Assembly (NCBI GenBank): GCA_023634235.1
Contig: JAMKCF010000001.1
Coordinates: 11,852,258-11,916,257, forward strand
Length of the DNA stretch: 64,000 nucleotides
Direction of reading: 5' to 3'
From: Pisaster brevispinus
Taxonomy: Eukaryota; Echinodermata; Asteroidea; Forcipulatida; Asteriidae
A program made the position numbers and the translations under genes. Positions within the stretch are counted from its first letter, which is position 1; every line of letters begins with the position of its first letter. The notes beneath the pieces were generated by a model. It worked only from the letters and a program-made list of their open reading frames with translations, did no database searches and was not told the origin of the DNA. Below are positions 23,876 through 35,592 of the stretch, piece by piece.

Positions 23876-26089
23876 CAGATTTGGGGAAAGATTCATTAGA
23901 TTACCAGAAGACATTGAAGACCAGGAAAATGGACTTTGAAGACAATATTGATGATGAACCAGACATGCCAGAAGCTGTTGCAATTGAACTCCGAGAGTTC
24001 CCATTAACACAGATTTGAGAACAGTGACATTTATTTTAGGGTCACAAGAAAAATATAAAGTCAATGGTCAAACATGCAGCTATGTTACCGAAGAGGTAAA
24101 TGATTTACAATAGGTAGCAAGAGAAGAATTGCTTACGATAGCAAGAAACACATTCCATCACGCACATAAAGCTGAACTATCAGAAGTTTTCAAGCAATCA
24201 CAAATGGAACAGTCCTTCAGCTTCTTTAGAAATGCCTCTCACATTAACTCTTATGTCAAAGAGAACATGGACTTTGTTGAGCCTGTGGAGTATATGTTGG
24301 GTAGAAATAGCTTAGGAAAAGTAAAAAGTTTCCAGTATGTCAGTGTCACGCAAACAATACAGGCTCTTTTGAAGAAGGATGATGTTTTTGCCCATGTCAT
24401 GCAAGGACATCAGAATGATAACTTTGTGAAAGACTTTTGTGATGGTTCGTTGTATAAAACTCACACACTTTTCTCACAGCTTAATCTAACCATTCAATTT
24501 CAACTCTATAATGATGACTTTACAGTCGCCAACCCAATTGGGACCAGAGTAAAACAGCTGAAATTCTCTGCTTTTTATTTTGTCCTTGGAAATATTGAAC
24601 CTCAGTTAAGGTCAAAACTTGGCTCTTTTCAGCTGGCATTGTTATGTCCGTCAGAAGTTGTGTCTGAATATTGAATGACACAAGTAATGGCTCCATTGAT
24701 ACAAGATTTAAAACATCTTGATTCAGTTGGCATCAACATCGAAAGAGATGGCAACATTTATAATTTTAGGGGAACTCTTTCCATGGTAGTCACCGACAAT
24801 TTGGCTGCTCATAGCATTGGGGGCTTTCAGGAAAGTTTTAACATGCAGCGTTTCTGTAGATTCTGTATGGTTACCAAGGATGAGACAGCAAACCATTCAC
24901 GTGATACTGATCTTGTTATGAGAAGTAGAGAGTCATTCAATGAACATGTAGCACTTGTGGAGCAAACACCAGGTGTTGCACGCATATATGGAGTGAAGAG
25001 AAGCAGTCCATTGATCAGCTTGATCACTTTCATGTTATTGATGGATTACCATCAGACATTGCCCATGACCTGTTTGAGGGTGTAAATCCTTGTGTCATGC
25101 AAAAATGTTATTCGTTACTGCGATAGTGAAGAATTTTTTACTTTAGAGTTCCTAAATGAGCAGATGGAAAATTTCCCTTACTCGGGAACTGACAAAGTAA
25201 TTAAGCCATCTAAATTGTCCACACAGTTTGGGAATTTCAAAGTAAAACAGAAGGCAATACAGTGTTGGTGCTTCCTTTGCGTTTTCCCCTTGATGGTTGG
25301 AAATGTTGGAAATAGAGGAAATAGAGTTCCTGTGGATGACAGAGTATGGGGAGTTCTTATTTCCCTTATACATGTAGTACAAGTAAGTACTGCCTTTCAA
25401 GTAGATATTGCTCTCTGCAACTTTCTAGCAGACTTGATAGAAACGTTCTTAGAGAATTACATGAGGGAGTTTCCAGACGTTTCAATTAAACCCATGTTCC
25501 ACTACATGACCCATTATCCTAAGTTGATGATGAGATTTGGTCCACTTGTGCATTGCTGGACTTTGAGGTTCGAGGGTAAGCATCTCTACTTCAAAGAAAT
25601 ATATCACCACACAAAAAACAAGAATACCTTCAAGCTTGGTTAAGATCCAATCCTAATGTTTTGGAAGACATTGTTGAGCATACATGTGGGAATCTTCTAT
25701 CTGTAAGGCTACTGTTAAGACCTATACAACCTCTGCTACCGATACTCGGAGATAAGGAATCTGTCTACATAGCCAAGAAAGTGAAGTGTAATGGTACATG
25801 GTTTTCTAAAGGATGGGCTGTTGCTGAAGGCATTACACTCGAAGGATTTGTCAACTTTGCTGTCATTGAATTGTGTTGTTTAAATGATGGAGAGGTCTCC
25901 CTTGTTTGTTAGAAGGCTGCAAATACTAAGTATATACCACACTACCACAGCTATCAATTTACCTTGAGCGATGAATTTGTTATGAAGAAAGTGTCAAGTT
26001 TGATTGACCATTATCCACTTGGTGTTTACCATAATAACCAGGGAATGATAGTTGTGCCACGCCATCATATACATGTACCAGAGTTGTAA
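23876..26089 (+). pseudogene. main part of the C2H2/HDLFEG transposase-like ORF, downstream of Harbinger
   Basis: Continues the frame of 12394-12575 after the CAG duplication. Landmarks in order: RFIRLPEDIED; YVKENMDFVEPVEYMLG; KDFCDGSLYKTHTLFSQL; IQFQLYNDDFTVANPIG; SAFYFVLGNIEPQLRSKL; VVTDNLAAHSIGGFQESF; FCRFCMVTKDE; HFHVIDGLPSDIAHDLFEGV; MFHYMTHYPKLMMRFGPL; TLRFEGKHLYFKEI. This is an abundant repeat-derived animal protein family known to me by sequence, not by name. The HDLFEG motif recalls the HDLLEG of Tnp2/En-Spm-like transposases, so a DNA transposon is my inference. Breaks: frameshifts near 23930, 24005 and 25010, stops near 24112, 24672, 25083, 25127 and 25910. The last stretch ends at the TAA 26087-26089. 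Confidence 0.7.
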
Positions 26090-27178
26090 CCAAGTCGATA
26101 CACTGTGGGTTTAAAGTGTAGGCCAAAGTGCAGTTTAATTATAAAATGCATAAGTGTAAAATGGTCTGAGAGAAAGACAAAACCATAGCCCCGTGAACAA
26201 GGTGATTTTAAATTAAAAATAACAATGTTAAACTTGAAAGTATTTTCATGTACACGCACATGTGAAGAGTATGCATGGTTGGACCTTTCAATAAGTTGTC
26301 AGTTCGTTAAATTGAATGCATAAGTCTGTGAACTGATTCGATTACAAGTATACAACTTAAAACATAAATTATTACTAGTGCATACTGCTGATCGGAAATG
26401 ATCAATAATCTAATACTGTCTTATACTGTTTTGGAATTAATTTTACAATTTGTTTTACGCATGCTCAATTTTTCTTTACTCACTATTAGATGCCTGTTGG
26501 TCTTTGGCCATCAGCGGAAAAACAAATAGAATTGGAGGATGAGGTGCATGAATATGAAAAAAAGGGCATGTCAGCTGTTTAGCCTGGATTTCAACAATAT
26601 TGAAGCCAAGTTTTGGGACGGGGTTTGAGGACTGGGTGGATGCAGATAATGATGAAGAGGTTGAAAACAACAGCAAAGTGCTTATATCACTTCTAGAATC
26701 AGCCACATGTAAGTAATACAGATGACAGCTCAACTCTCATTGTGTCTGTGACTGCTCCACTAAGGTAAGTTTGTGGTAAGTGTAGTAAATGTACACACTT
26801 GGATGGTGGATTAAAAATATTATTTTTTTATTATTACTGTTGAATTTATCTCAAGTTTCAGAATTGTGGGACAAGCGGTATAGAAAGCAATACCAAGAAA
26901 ACATGAGGTTTTTGAGATTTGAGAAATGAGCAGATATTAGACAGCGATTTCGGATGCAACTTTAGGATTTGTTTTTAGTCATGTGGTGGTACATGTACTA
27001 CCCTTTCAAAAGTTTTCAAAATATTTATTAATTTTCTTTTTAACTGCCCCATGGCTTCAAACCCTGCACGACCGAGTACCATAACCAGTGACCTTCAACA
27101 GCACTCGCTACTTTTGAGTGTGAAAATAAAACGTATTTCCTCAAAAAACAAATTTCACATTGTCTTTTTCTTCAACAG
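26090..27178. other. no gene recognised
   Basis: AT-rich DNA between the transposase-like ORF and the first SAMD3-like exon. Short frames only. Confidence 0.4.
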
Positions 27179-27710
27179 CGGATCTGGCAGTCCGTCTATG
27201 GCCTCAGGTACACCAGATGAATCTGTTTCCAGACCATCACAGACGAATTCTATCAACTGGTTGAACAATTACATGCTACCACACTTCCCTACCAACGTAT
27301 CCCACGAACTTGAAATTGGCGAGGCTCTAAAGGAGGGAGAGAGATCGGCTCTACTCAACTCGATCTACAGTAGTGTCAGAAAGTACAACTAGTAAGGTAG
27401 AATCAGGTCATTTATGATTAGAGAGATTCTCTTTATGTTTATTTTTTCTTCAAAACAAAATGAATAAATTTTCAACGTGTACATAAAAACATGCACAACA
27501 GTTTCAGCTTTAGTAATAACAGAGGCAGTCATTTCTTTATATGGAGTTTGATACATTTGCATACCTCTCCTTGTTGGTATCAATTGATATGATTCAAATA
27601 AACTTTTGGCCTACAAATTGATCTAGTCCGACTCAGTAGATAAAGGCAAAGGTTACTTTTTCTGTCATGTAAATTTGTTGTTAACTATTTCATCATTGCT
27701 GCCCAATTAT

Positions 27711-27948
27711 AGAGCGTTCTCATTGACGTCACATTTCCGCCATGCTGGAGTACAGCTACGCACATAGCATGGGCTATTTGTACACAGCTCTTTGGCAAGA
27801 TACGCACACGTGTCACCATTCAGTGTTGCGTTTCCTATACGCGTAGAATATGTTCACATTGCGCGCACCTACTGGTACTGATTTCTGTGCGTTACGCGCG
27901 CGTGCTTGTACTCCAACATATCAGCCGATAGTCATACGAGAACGCTCT
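27711..27948. mobile_element. 238-bp MITE, AGAGCGTTCTC ends
   Basis: Perfect outer inverted repeat AGAGCGTTCTC/GAGAACGCTCT, with inner paired blocks TGCTGGAGTACA and TTGTACTCCAACA. It lies in intron 1 of the SAMD3-like remnant. Confidence 0.7.
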
Positions 27949-29804
27949 GTATATCTGAACATGCTGAATGTTGTTCACAAACCTTTATCACAGTTTTTTT
28001 TCCTTATTCTAACGCTAAAAGTTGTTTTTTTCAAGTGGAAGGTTTAGCTTCCTCAACCTCCAGACCCATGCTGCCCTCGAATTTTCACTTGACCCACCTT
28101 CCCTGAGGTTACATATGGTGTACATATATAGTTCTTTATGCTGTATTTCCTTTAAGTTTTCGTTTCTTTTACTTTTTCATTCTTCTTGTTTTTGAGTAGC
28201 AACACAACTTCTGCACAGTACAACCGTATTGTAAACTTGCTGTTTGATCGGTTCACCAAGTTGGCACAACAACCAGACATGTCATTGGATAATGCAAGAG
28301 TAAGTTTAAATATGTATATTTTTAACGTTTGTAAAACCACAATTTAGATCAAGGAAACGCTTTCACAACTTGATAAATGTGATATCAGACTGTTATTTGA
28401 TAAGTTAGTTGGGGAATTTAGATTCTCAGGGTTTAAACAAAATCCACTTTCTTGAAAATGTCATGCATTTTGACATTGAAGGCGCTAGTTGAATTTGTTT
28501 GCCTGAAAAAATACCATGAGTTTGTTAGTATTACACATTGTGTGTAGACCTACCTGCTCTCATTCTTTAGTATGACCCATTACTAACAAAGTGCAACAAT
28601 TTTGTGGTGTTGTCATTGAATTTTAGTTAATAGATAGCCTGGCGAGTCAATAGCTTCTTGGTCAAGGCTCGATCATGCAGAGGTATATTCACATGCTACA
28701 TATTGACCGACTTTGAGAACGAGCAATTAAATGGCCTCTGAACTAGCATATTTTAGGTATAATTAGTTTTTGGTGCTTGTGCATTTCGCTGTATATCTTT
28801 CATGCATCTTGTTTTCATTTTGGCAATTTGGCACTCGTGTCACCCGTACGCTCTGAAAATGTATCAATTTCCTGGTAGCAGGTGTGCACGTGTAAACCCA
28901 TAGTTCCTTATGGTAATGTATACATTCAGAGCTTATAGCATGCACAGCTGTGGAAAAATAAATCTAATTTTTGTCCTCATTAGGTTTTTTGGAAGTACAG
29001 ACTACAATACAAGTTTGCCAACTCCCGCAGACGTGAAGACAACAATGTCCAAGTGGTCATTGAGCGAAAGAGGAAGTCGGGGAATAAACAACTACAAACC
29101 CAGCCAGGTATGAAAAAACACCACAGTGGGGCATAGCCAATTACCAGCCAGCTAGGCCATGTTCCGAGGATAACGCATACATCCTGGCACATACTGACTG
29201 GATGAAGCAGGAAACAACAAAAAGGAAGCCAGATTACCAGCGCATAAGATGAGGCTTGTTTGCCTTGTTCTGTTCTATGTACTTTTTGTTATGCCCCACC
29301 GGGAAAGCAGAAGGGGCATATATAATGTATGACATGTCCTTCTGTGTGTGTGCACAAGTAGTTTCTGCGTGATAACTTTAAAAGGACTTGGCGTATCAAC
29401 CCCAAACTTGGTGCTTTTGATTGGTTCAGTATCCCCCAGAGCCTGTTTGTTTTTACCCCTATGTCAAATGTATATATTTATATTTTAAAGTGCAATGTTT
29501 GTTTAAAATTATGTCTAAAGTTTCTGTTCTCAAAATTAACTGTCTGTATCAGTTCCGCATGCTGGCCACTGGAGAAAAATTGCAACTTTTTATGTGTGTA
29601 TTTCTGTTCCAGCCTTTTAACTAGCAGTCGTTTATTTTGAATTTGTTTCATTAATAGACGCAGAATGAATTTCAACGCCTACAAGGAGAAAAAGGGATTA
29701 AGCAACTGCTGAATGCTGGATTATTAAAATATAGTAGTGCTGCCCTCCATCTCTGTAAAGGTTTGAAGAGGGCAACTCAACCATGTCTTCAGGAGAGTAT
29801 TAAG

Positions 29805-32290
29805 ATAAGATTAAAGATTAAAAATATTTATTGTCATGATAAAAAACATGAAATTTGTCTTCCCTGTGTAAAGGAGACTATACAATACATACAAGAAAGG
29901 CATAGCAACAATAGACAACAAGAATAAAATTACAATTTACAGATATATACAAATATAAAGATATAAAGATATGGGGGAGCATGTAAAAAGTACAAAATAT
30001 AAGCGTGAACCAAATTTATCTCGACCATCTACTGTTAAAAAGCTTAATTGCACTAGGGAGAAAGGAATCCTTAAACCTGTTGGTCTTTAAGCATAGCTGT
30101 CGGATCCTGCCTGAGTGGTTTTGGATAATGTGAGGGTGCAGGGGGTGGCTGGGGTCGCAAATGATCTTATTGATTTGAGAAATGATACAATCCTCCATAA
30201 TCTCCCGCATGCCTTTAACGTCAGCTCCAATAATCCTGCTAGCTCGTTTGGTAATACGTTGGAGCTTCTTAGTTAGATTGAGAGAGGGAATTAAACTAAC
30301 AGATACAACAAAAGCTTAAAATAGATTGAATTGTACTTTGATAAAAAAGCTTAAGAATATTCGTGTTTACGTTAAACGATTTCAGTTTCCTTAAAAAGTA
30401 AAGCCGTTGATTAGATCTTTTATACACATGGGTAGTATTTGCATTCCAGTTTAGTTTGCTATCAATAAATGTACCTAAATACTTCAACTCTTTGACAATC
30501 TCAACAGATTCTTCCTTGATTTCTTCAGGTTCAACAGTGTTTGCAGTTTTACGGAAATCAAATACAATTTCTTTAGTTTTTTTGACATTCAGAACTAGAT
30601 AGTTGTTTTAGCACCAAACAAGAAATTTAGTTATTTCATTTATGTACCCAACTTCATCATTATTTGTAATGAGCCCTGTTAGGGCTGTGTCGTCTGCATA
30701 TTTGGTAAGAACACACTGATTAGTATCTAACTGGAAGTCACTGGTATACATAGAAAATAGCAATGGTGACAAAACACAACCTTGGGGAACACCTGTGCTA
30801 ATGTGAGTGATGTCAGAAAATGTGTTGGCAAATCTGACCCTTTGTGGCCTAAAATTTAAAAAATCAGCAATCCAGAGGGCAAGATGTGGGTTAATATTCA
30901 TATTAAGCAATTTACTTAGAAGAATTTGTGGTTTAATGGTGTTGAAAGCCGATGAAAAATCAATGAATAAAGTACGCACATAGGTTTTAGGTTTGTCAAG
31001 ATGTTCGTATATATTATGCAATAATGTAGCTAGGGCATCCGATACACCACGGTTTGCCCGGTAGGCAAACTGAAAAGGGTCCAACAAGTTATTAGTTTCA
31101 TCTAAAAGTACATCTTTAATAATATGTTCGAAACATTTCATCACGGTGGCTGTGAGGGCAATTGGTCTAAAGTCATTAAAGTCCTTTGGCTTTGACTTCT
31201 TCGGAACAGGAGTGATGGTTGATGCTTTCCAAATCCTTGGGACGATATGGCAGTCAAGGGACCATTGGAAAAGTTGTTTGAAGATTTAAGGATCCTTCCA
31301 GAGATCCCGTCTGGTCCTGCAGCTTTATTGGGTTTGATATTCTTGAAAGACTTTTCAACTTGGGCAGTTGTCAGCAGAGTTCTATTGTTATCATTGATGT
31401 TTGAAGCAAACGTAGCACACAGTTGATCTTTAGCTAGGTCATGGAGAGGGCTATTGTTATCAAACCGCCGGTAGAATTGGTTCAAGTCGTTCAGGTATTC
31501 TTTTGGATCTCCTTGAGGACCAGCCCAATTGTTACGATTTCCATAACCTGTGATGTCTTTCGTGGCATTCCATCCACTTTTGGGGTCACCATCATTAAAA
31601 TTTCTTTCAAGTTTCTTGCCATATTGTTTCTTGCAGAGACGGATTTGTTCTTTGATTTCCGAATGTAACTTACGTTTCACTTGATCCTCATTATTGGAAT
31701 GTGCCCGGTGCTTTTGTTTTATGAGATGACGAACTTCTTTATTTAGCCAGTTTTTATTGTTGGGGTAAATTTTAACTTCAATTTCTGTGATGACTAGGTT
31801 TTCGCAGAACTTTATGTAGTCAGTGATGACATCAGTAGTTTGATCAATTTAAGCAGGATCTATAAAGATGTTCCAGTTCGTGGTTTCGAAACAGCATCGC
31901 AAGGTCTCGATGTTCTGTTGGTCCCATTTCTTGACTTTTTTGATGACTGGTTTTGTTTGCTTAAGTTTCTGTTTATATTTTGGAAGCAGGTGAACCATGT
32001 CATGATCAGACATTGACCTCTGGTGGGAATGTCCACATATTGGAAATAGTGGGGCATCACTGGTTCAAGATCACAATGGTTGAAATCACCGGTTATTATG
32101 TTAACTATCGGGTGATTTCTTTTCCAGTTCGAGTATAATCCTTGCGATTGTGGCCGCAGCATTGTTACCATCAGCTTGAGGTGGAATGTAAACAACAGTA
32201 TTGCAGCTGTTGGCCTTGAACGTGACGAACGTAGTCGAAGAGGTACATGTAATATTTTGCCTGGTGATATTGGATAATGTAAATGTGACC
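29805..32290 (-). mobile_element. Rex1/Babar-like LINE, 5'-truncated, in a SAMD3-like intron
   Basis: The complement encodes an EEP remnant (VVYIPPQADGN, IITGDFNHCDLEP, QYVDIPTRG), a linker (KKQYGKKLERNFNDGD), and RT motifs NIKPNKAAGPDGISGRIL, FQFAYRANRGVSDALATLL, TLFIDFSSAFNTI, STGVPQGCVLSPLLFSMYT and LTKYADDTALTG, followed by LKYLGTFIDSKLNWN. The set is typical of Rex1-type LINEs. Frameshifts or stops separate blocks near 31140-31260, 30600, 32100 and 31860. The 3' end has AAGATTA-like short repeats (29805-29825), which act as the tail. As an endonuclease-bearing retrotransposon it would insert by target-primed reverse transcription; this copy is dead. Confidence 0.88.
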
Positions 32291-33605
32291 AAGCGCTTTT
32301 AGTGCACTCCTCAGTTAATGTTGCTTACCCACCAAATGCAGTGGGCTTGAAGTGTAATCTCTGGCTACATCACTATATTTTATCAATACCTCACCAAGCT
32401 CAGTCTCACTATTTCTTCTACTTTCTGTCCAAAATTTTCCATGTATTCTAAAAGCAGCTACACACAGCCATCTGGTAGAATTTGTGAGCCAACCTTTTGT
32501 TTTGTTCTGAGCCATAAATGTGTTCCAATCCCTTGCTCATTTATGCATCTAGAAAAGGTTTAGTTCATCTTGACATGCTTTCAAAACAACATTAATTCTG
32601 ATTTTCAATTCTGCATTCCTAAATAAATCAGACTTGTTTGTTTTAAACTTGCAGAAAAATTATATTTTTTATCAACAGAAGATACCTGTCTTGCTGCTGC
32701 CGTTGGAATACCAGGTTTTTACTTAAGGAGCAGTTTTCAGACATGGTGGTGTTTGGAGAGGAAACTGTAAGTTAACATCTGATAGCTTCTTATTGTCAAG
32801 ACCTGATCACGTGGAACTCACTGTATTAACATATGATATAAAGACCGTTCTAACCGTTTCATGAAAAAGGTTTTACACTCTCATCCGAAATCAGGAAAAC
32901 GTTAGATCAAGCAACCCACGAGACACACGATTCATGATGCCACTGTCTGCATGATCGACACAGCAAGTATTTATTATAAATATGTACATCGTCATGTGTC
33001 CTTTCAATAAGGATTATTGGACAAAGTTAAACTCTGATTGTTTGGAATTGCCCACCACCTACCTTAATGTTAACATCTCCACATCTTCACTTCAACTATA
33101 ACTGGAGTGATCTAAATTTAATTTGTGCTTTCACTAGACTTTAGACTAGAAAGCAGCTTCCCCGACAACCCCCCCTCACAGGCTACTACAGTGCACCCAT
33201 GCATTTGTTAAGGCTACCAAGAAAAAGGCTGTTGTAATTTTCCATCCCTCTTAATCTTAATTAATTCTTTTTTCTTTTTTCACAGAGAGAAGGCGTGCCA
33301 AAAGTCCGTGGGGATGGCAAAGACTCGTCTTCAATTGGTGCGTTTGTCTTGGATATTGATGGAGTCATCATATCAGCACATCCAAAGACCTCTTGACAGC
33401 AATCACATTTTTTTTCTTCAGGTTTTTCTGTGTTTAACTTGGCCTATCCGTCATGTTTGAAGAAAACTCTGACCTTTTTCCAGATGGCAGTGCTAAATAT
33501 ACATGACAATTTGAAGCCAGAGAGATGTTGTATCTCTCTTTGAAAAAAAACCCAACACGTTTGAAAACAAACAATATACAGCATATTGTTGTTGGCTCTT
33601 ATTAA

Positions 33606-33742
33606 AGGCACTGGACACTATTGGTAATTACTCAAAATAATTGTTAGCATAAAATCTTACCTAGTAACAAGCATATGCATATGATGGGATACACCAAGTG
33701 AGAAAACTGGTCTTTGACAATTACCAAAGGTGTCCAGTGCCT
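33606..33742. mobile_element. 137-bp TTAA-flanked MITE
   Basis: Ends AGGCACTGGACAC and GTGTCCAGTGCCT with TTAA on both sides (33602-33605, 33743-33746); inner blocks GGTAATT/AATTACC pair too. A TTAA target suggests piggyBac-type mobilisation. From memory, longer relatives are abundant in sea star genomes. Confidence 0.8.
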
Positions 33743-33749
33743 TTAAAGT

Positions 33750-35461
33750 GATTGTACACGCTTGGTATTTGGAACAATAAAATTTGTATGTTTTTTGACA
33801 CATACTTGGAAGAACTTGACAATGGCTATCAAAGTTCATCACACAATACCTATAAAGGACAACAATTTTTTTGAAGTTTGGAAGAGTAAAATAATTTCTG
33901 TCATCTTGTTTTAGAAAAAACACACAATCCAACCAATTTGAAAAATTCTCATAAATGTTGCGGTGTGTGGTTACCTGTAAACAAAAATGGATTCCGCTTT
34001 AGCAGGGATATTGTGCGCATCACCTGAGGCTTATTTGAGTCTTAGTTTAAACTTATTTCAGACTTCCTTCGATTGTAGTAGTCTTAAATGATGTTATTCA
34101 CGGGAATCTCAGACGTGCTATATCAACTTATTCAGAATACAGAATTGATACTGATGTTACTTTTTATAACTAGTGAGCATTCTCTTTGAAACTAGAAAAT
34201 CTATTTAGATGATGGAAAGTATCATTTTAAAAATGAATGCATGATGAAGTGTTGCATTGGTCAAATTTGACAGTTTTGTTGGACGTACTGTTGAATGAAT
34301 TCCACCTGTATAATAAGAAATGAAGGTCTTCATCTCAGTTTGTCTTGATCCATAAAATTTCTAAGAGTCATTTTCAGACGCTATGTCAAGACCTTAAAAT
34401 AGTTTATTTAGAGTTGATATCAGTAATTTTCATGTCAAAATTTACAAATGAATTTAATGAGTGACATGTGCTGTACCATATAGTATACCCCTTGTACGCT
34501 GAGGTCAAACAATAGACAAATGCAAGTTTGTACACACCAAGAGTAGCTGTCGGCCAATGATCTGTCTCCTTTTGACCTTAGTGAGGGCACTTTTTGAGCT
34601 TGTGACGTCATATGCAAGGGGTTTGTTATTGAACAACTTTTAAACTATCCTTGGGTATGCAAGGGAAAGTGGTATTGCTAATACAAATGAGTTTACGTCA
34701 ATGAAATGTAATGAATAATAAATTATTTAAACTACAATTGAAAATATAAATTGTATTTTTATTTTTGTCTTATACAGGTGTGATTATAATAACCAAGCAG
34801 TGGCAAATCCAGTGAGCAGCATGTGTAATCTTCATTCCCTTTGCACATTCACATCAGTGCACAAAGTGATCCTGTAACAGTTCTCTTCATATGTATCTGT
34901 TTCCCCTCCAAAACAAGTCCCTGGCCCTTCCCTTGGCACCCCCGTTATTAATGAAATTATGATGGTATTGTTACTTGTGATGAGCCTTGTGCGGGATAAG
35001 CAGTGTAGTTTCGTTGTTCTTTGGTTTGTGTATCTGTTGGTTACTGTAATTAAACTCCACTATGGGATATAGTTGCAGGCGCGTCGGTGGCTAGCAGAAC
35101 AATAATTTTATTTTGTAGGACCCCCCCCCCCCCCCCACCCCTTAGTGTTGAAGGCATGCCACAGGAACAACGTGAAAAAAGGGTAATGTGTTAAAAGAGT
35201 GGATGCTTTTTTTTTTTTTAAAGCGGATTTAAAAGGATAAAGCAAATCAAAAATTCTCCATTGGGAGAGGAGCAAAAAACGAGTGCGTCTGCTCCATGCA
35301 CGGTGTTTTAATCGCCCATCTCTCTCTGTCTTTCAGTTTGTTCCTGTCTTATAGATTCTCACTTCTCATACTCGTGTCTGTCATACGAATGAACTAACAC
35401 ATGTTGCTGTAACTGTTAAATTTGACATTGTTTGCTTAGTGGGTTGAAATAGTGTTAAAGG
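33750..35461. other. no gene recognised
   Basis: AT-rich sequence with a poly-C tract near 35120 and a poly-T tract near 35207. A weak inverted pair ACCCCTTG/CAAGGGGT at 34485 and 34614 may be a further MITE. Confidence 0.4.
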
Positions 35462-35592
35462 GGGGGTACGAAACTGTGCGCGCGTATGGGTGCACCACAC
35501 TAAATAGGCCAAAATTCATGCGCCAAGCTGATTATCATAATTTGTAGGCCCTCAAAATCTTTTGAATAACGTTTTTGGGGTCATGCAATTAA

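Larger units (their letters stand above)
27179..33396 (+). pseudogene. SAMD3-like multi-exon gene remnant
   Basis: Exons with GT..AG borders: 27179-27391, 28200-28299, 28984-29252, 32679-32766 and 33286-33396; the first three join in frame (VRKYN-YNTTSAQYNRIV; SLDNAR-VFWKYRLQYKF). Landmarks: WLNNYMLPHFPTNVSHELE, ANSRREDN, WGIANYQPARPCSED, HTDWMKQETTKRKPDYQ, AAAVGIPGFYLRSSF, SIGAFVLDIDGVIISAHP. This resembles the large SAMD3-like family (sterile alpha motif containing 3) often found with repeats in fish and invertebrates; its function is not established. Breaks: a frameshift at the A-run near 29110, a stop at 29250-29252 after YQRIR, and a one-base loss near 32738. A minus-strand LINE fills an intron. 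It has the same strand as the C2H2 transposase-like ORF and lies 1.1 kb downstream, so both may belong to one mobile element. Confidence 0.6.

Noticed and set aside
34485..34622. MITE with ACCCCTTG/CAAGGGGT ends
   Set aside because: Only eight bases pair clearly and no target duplication is visible.
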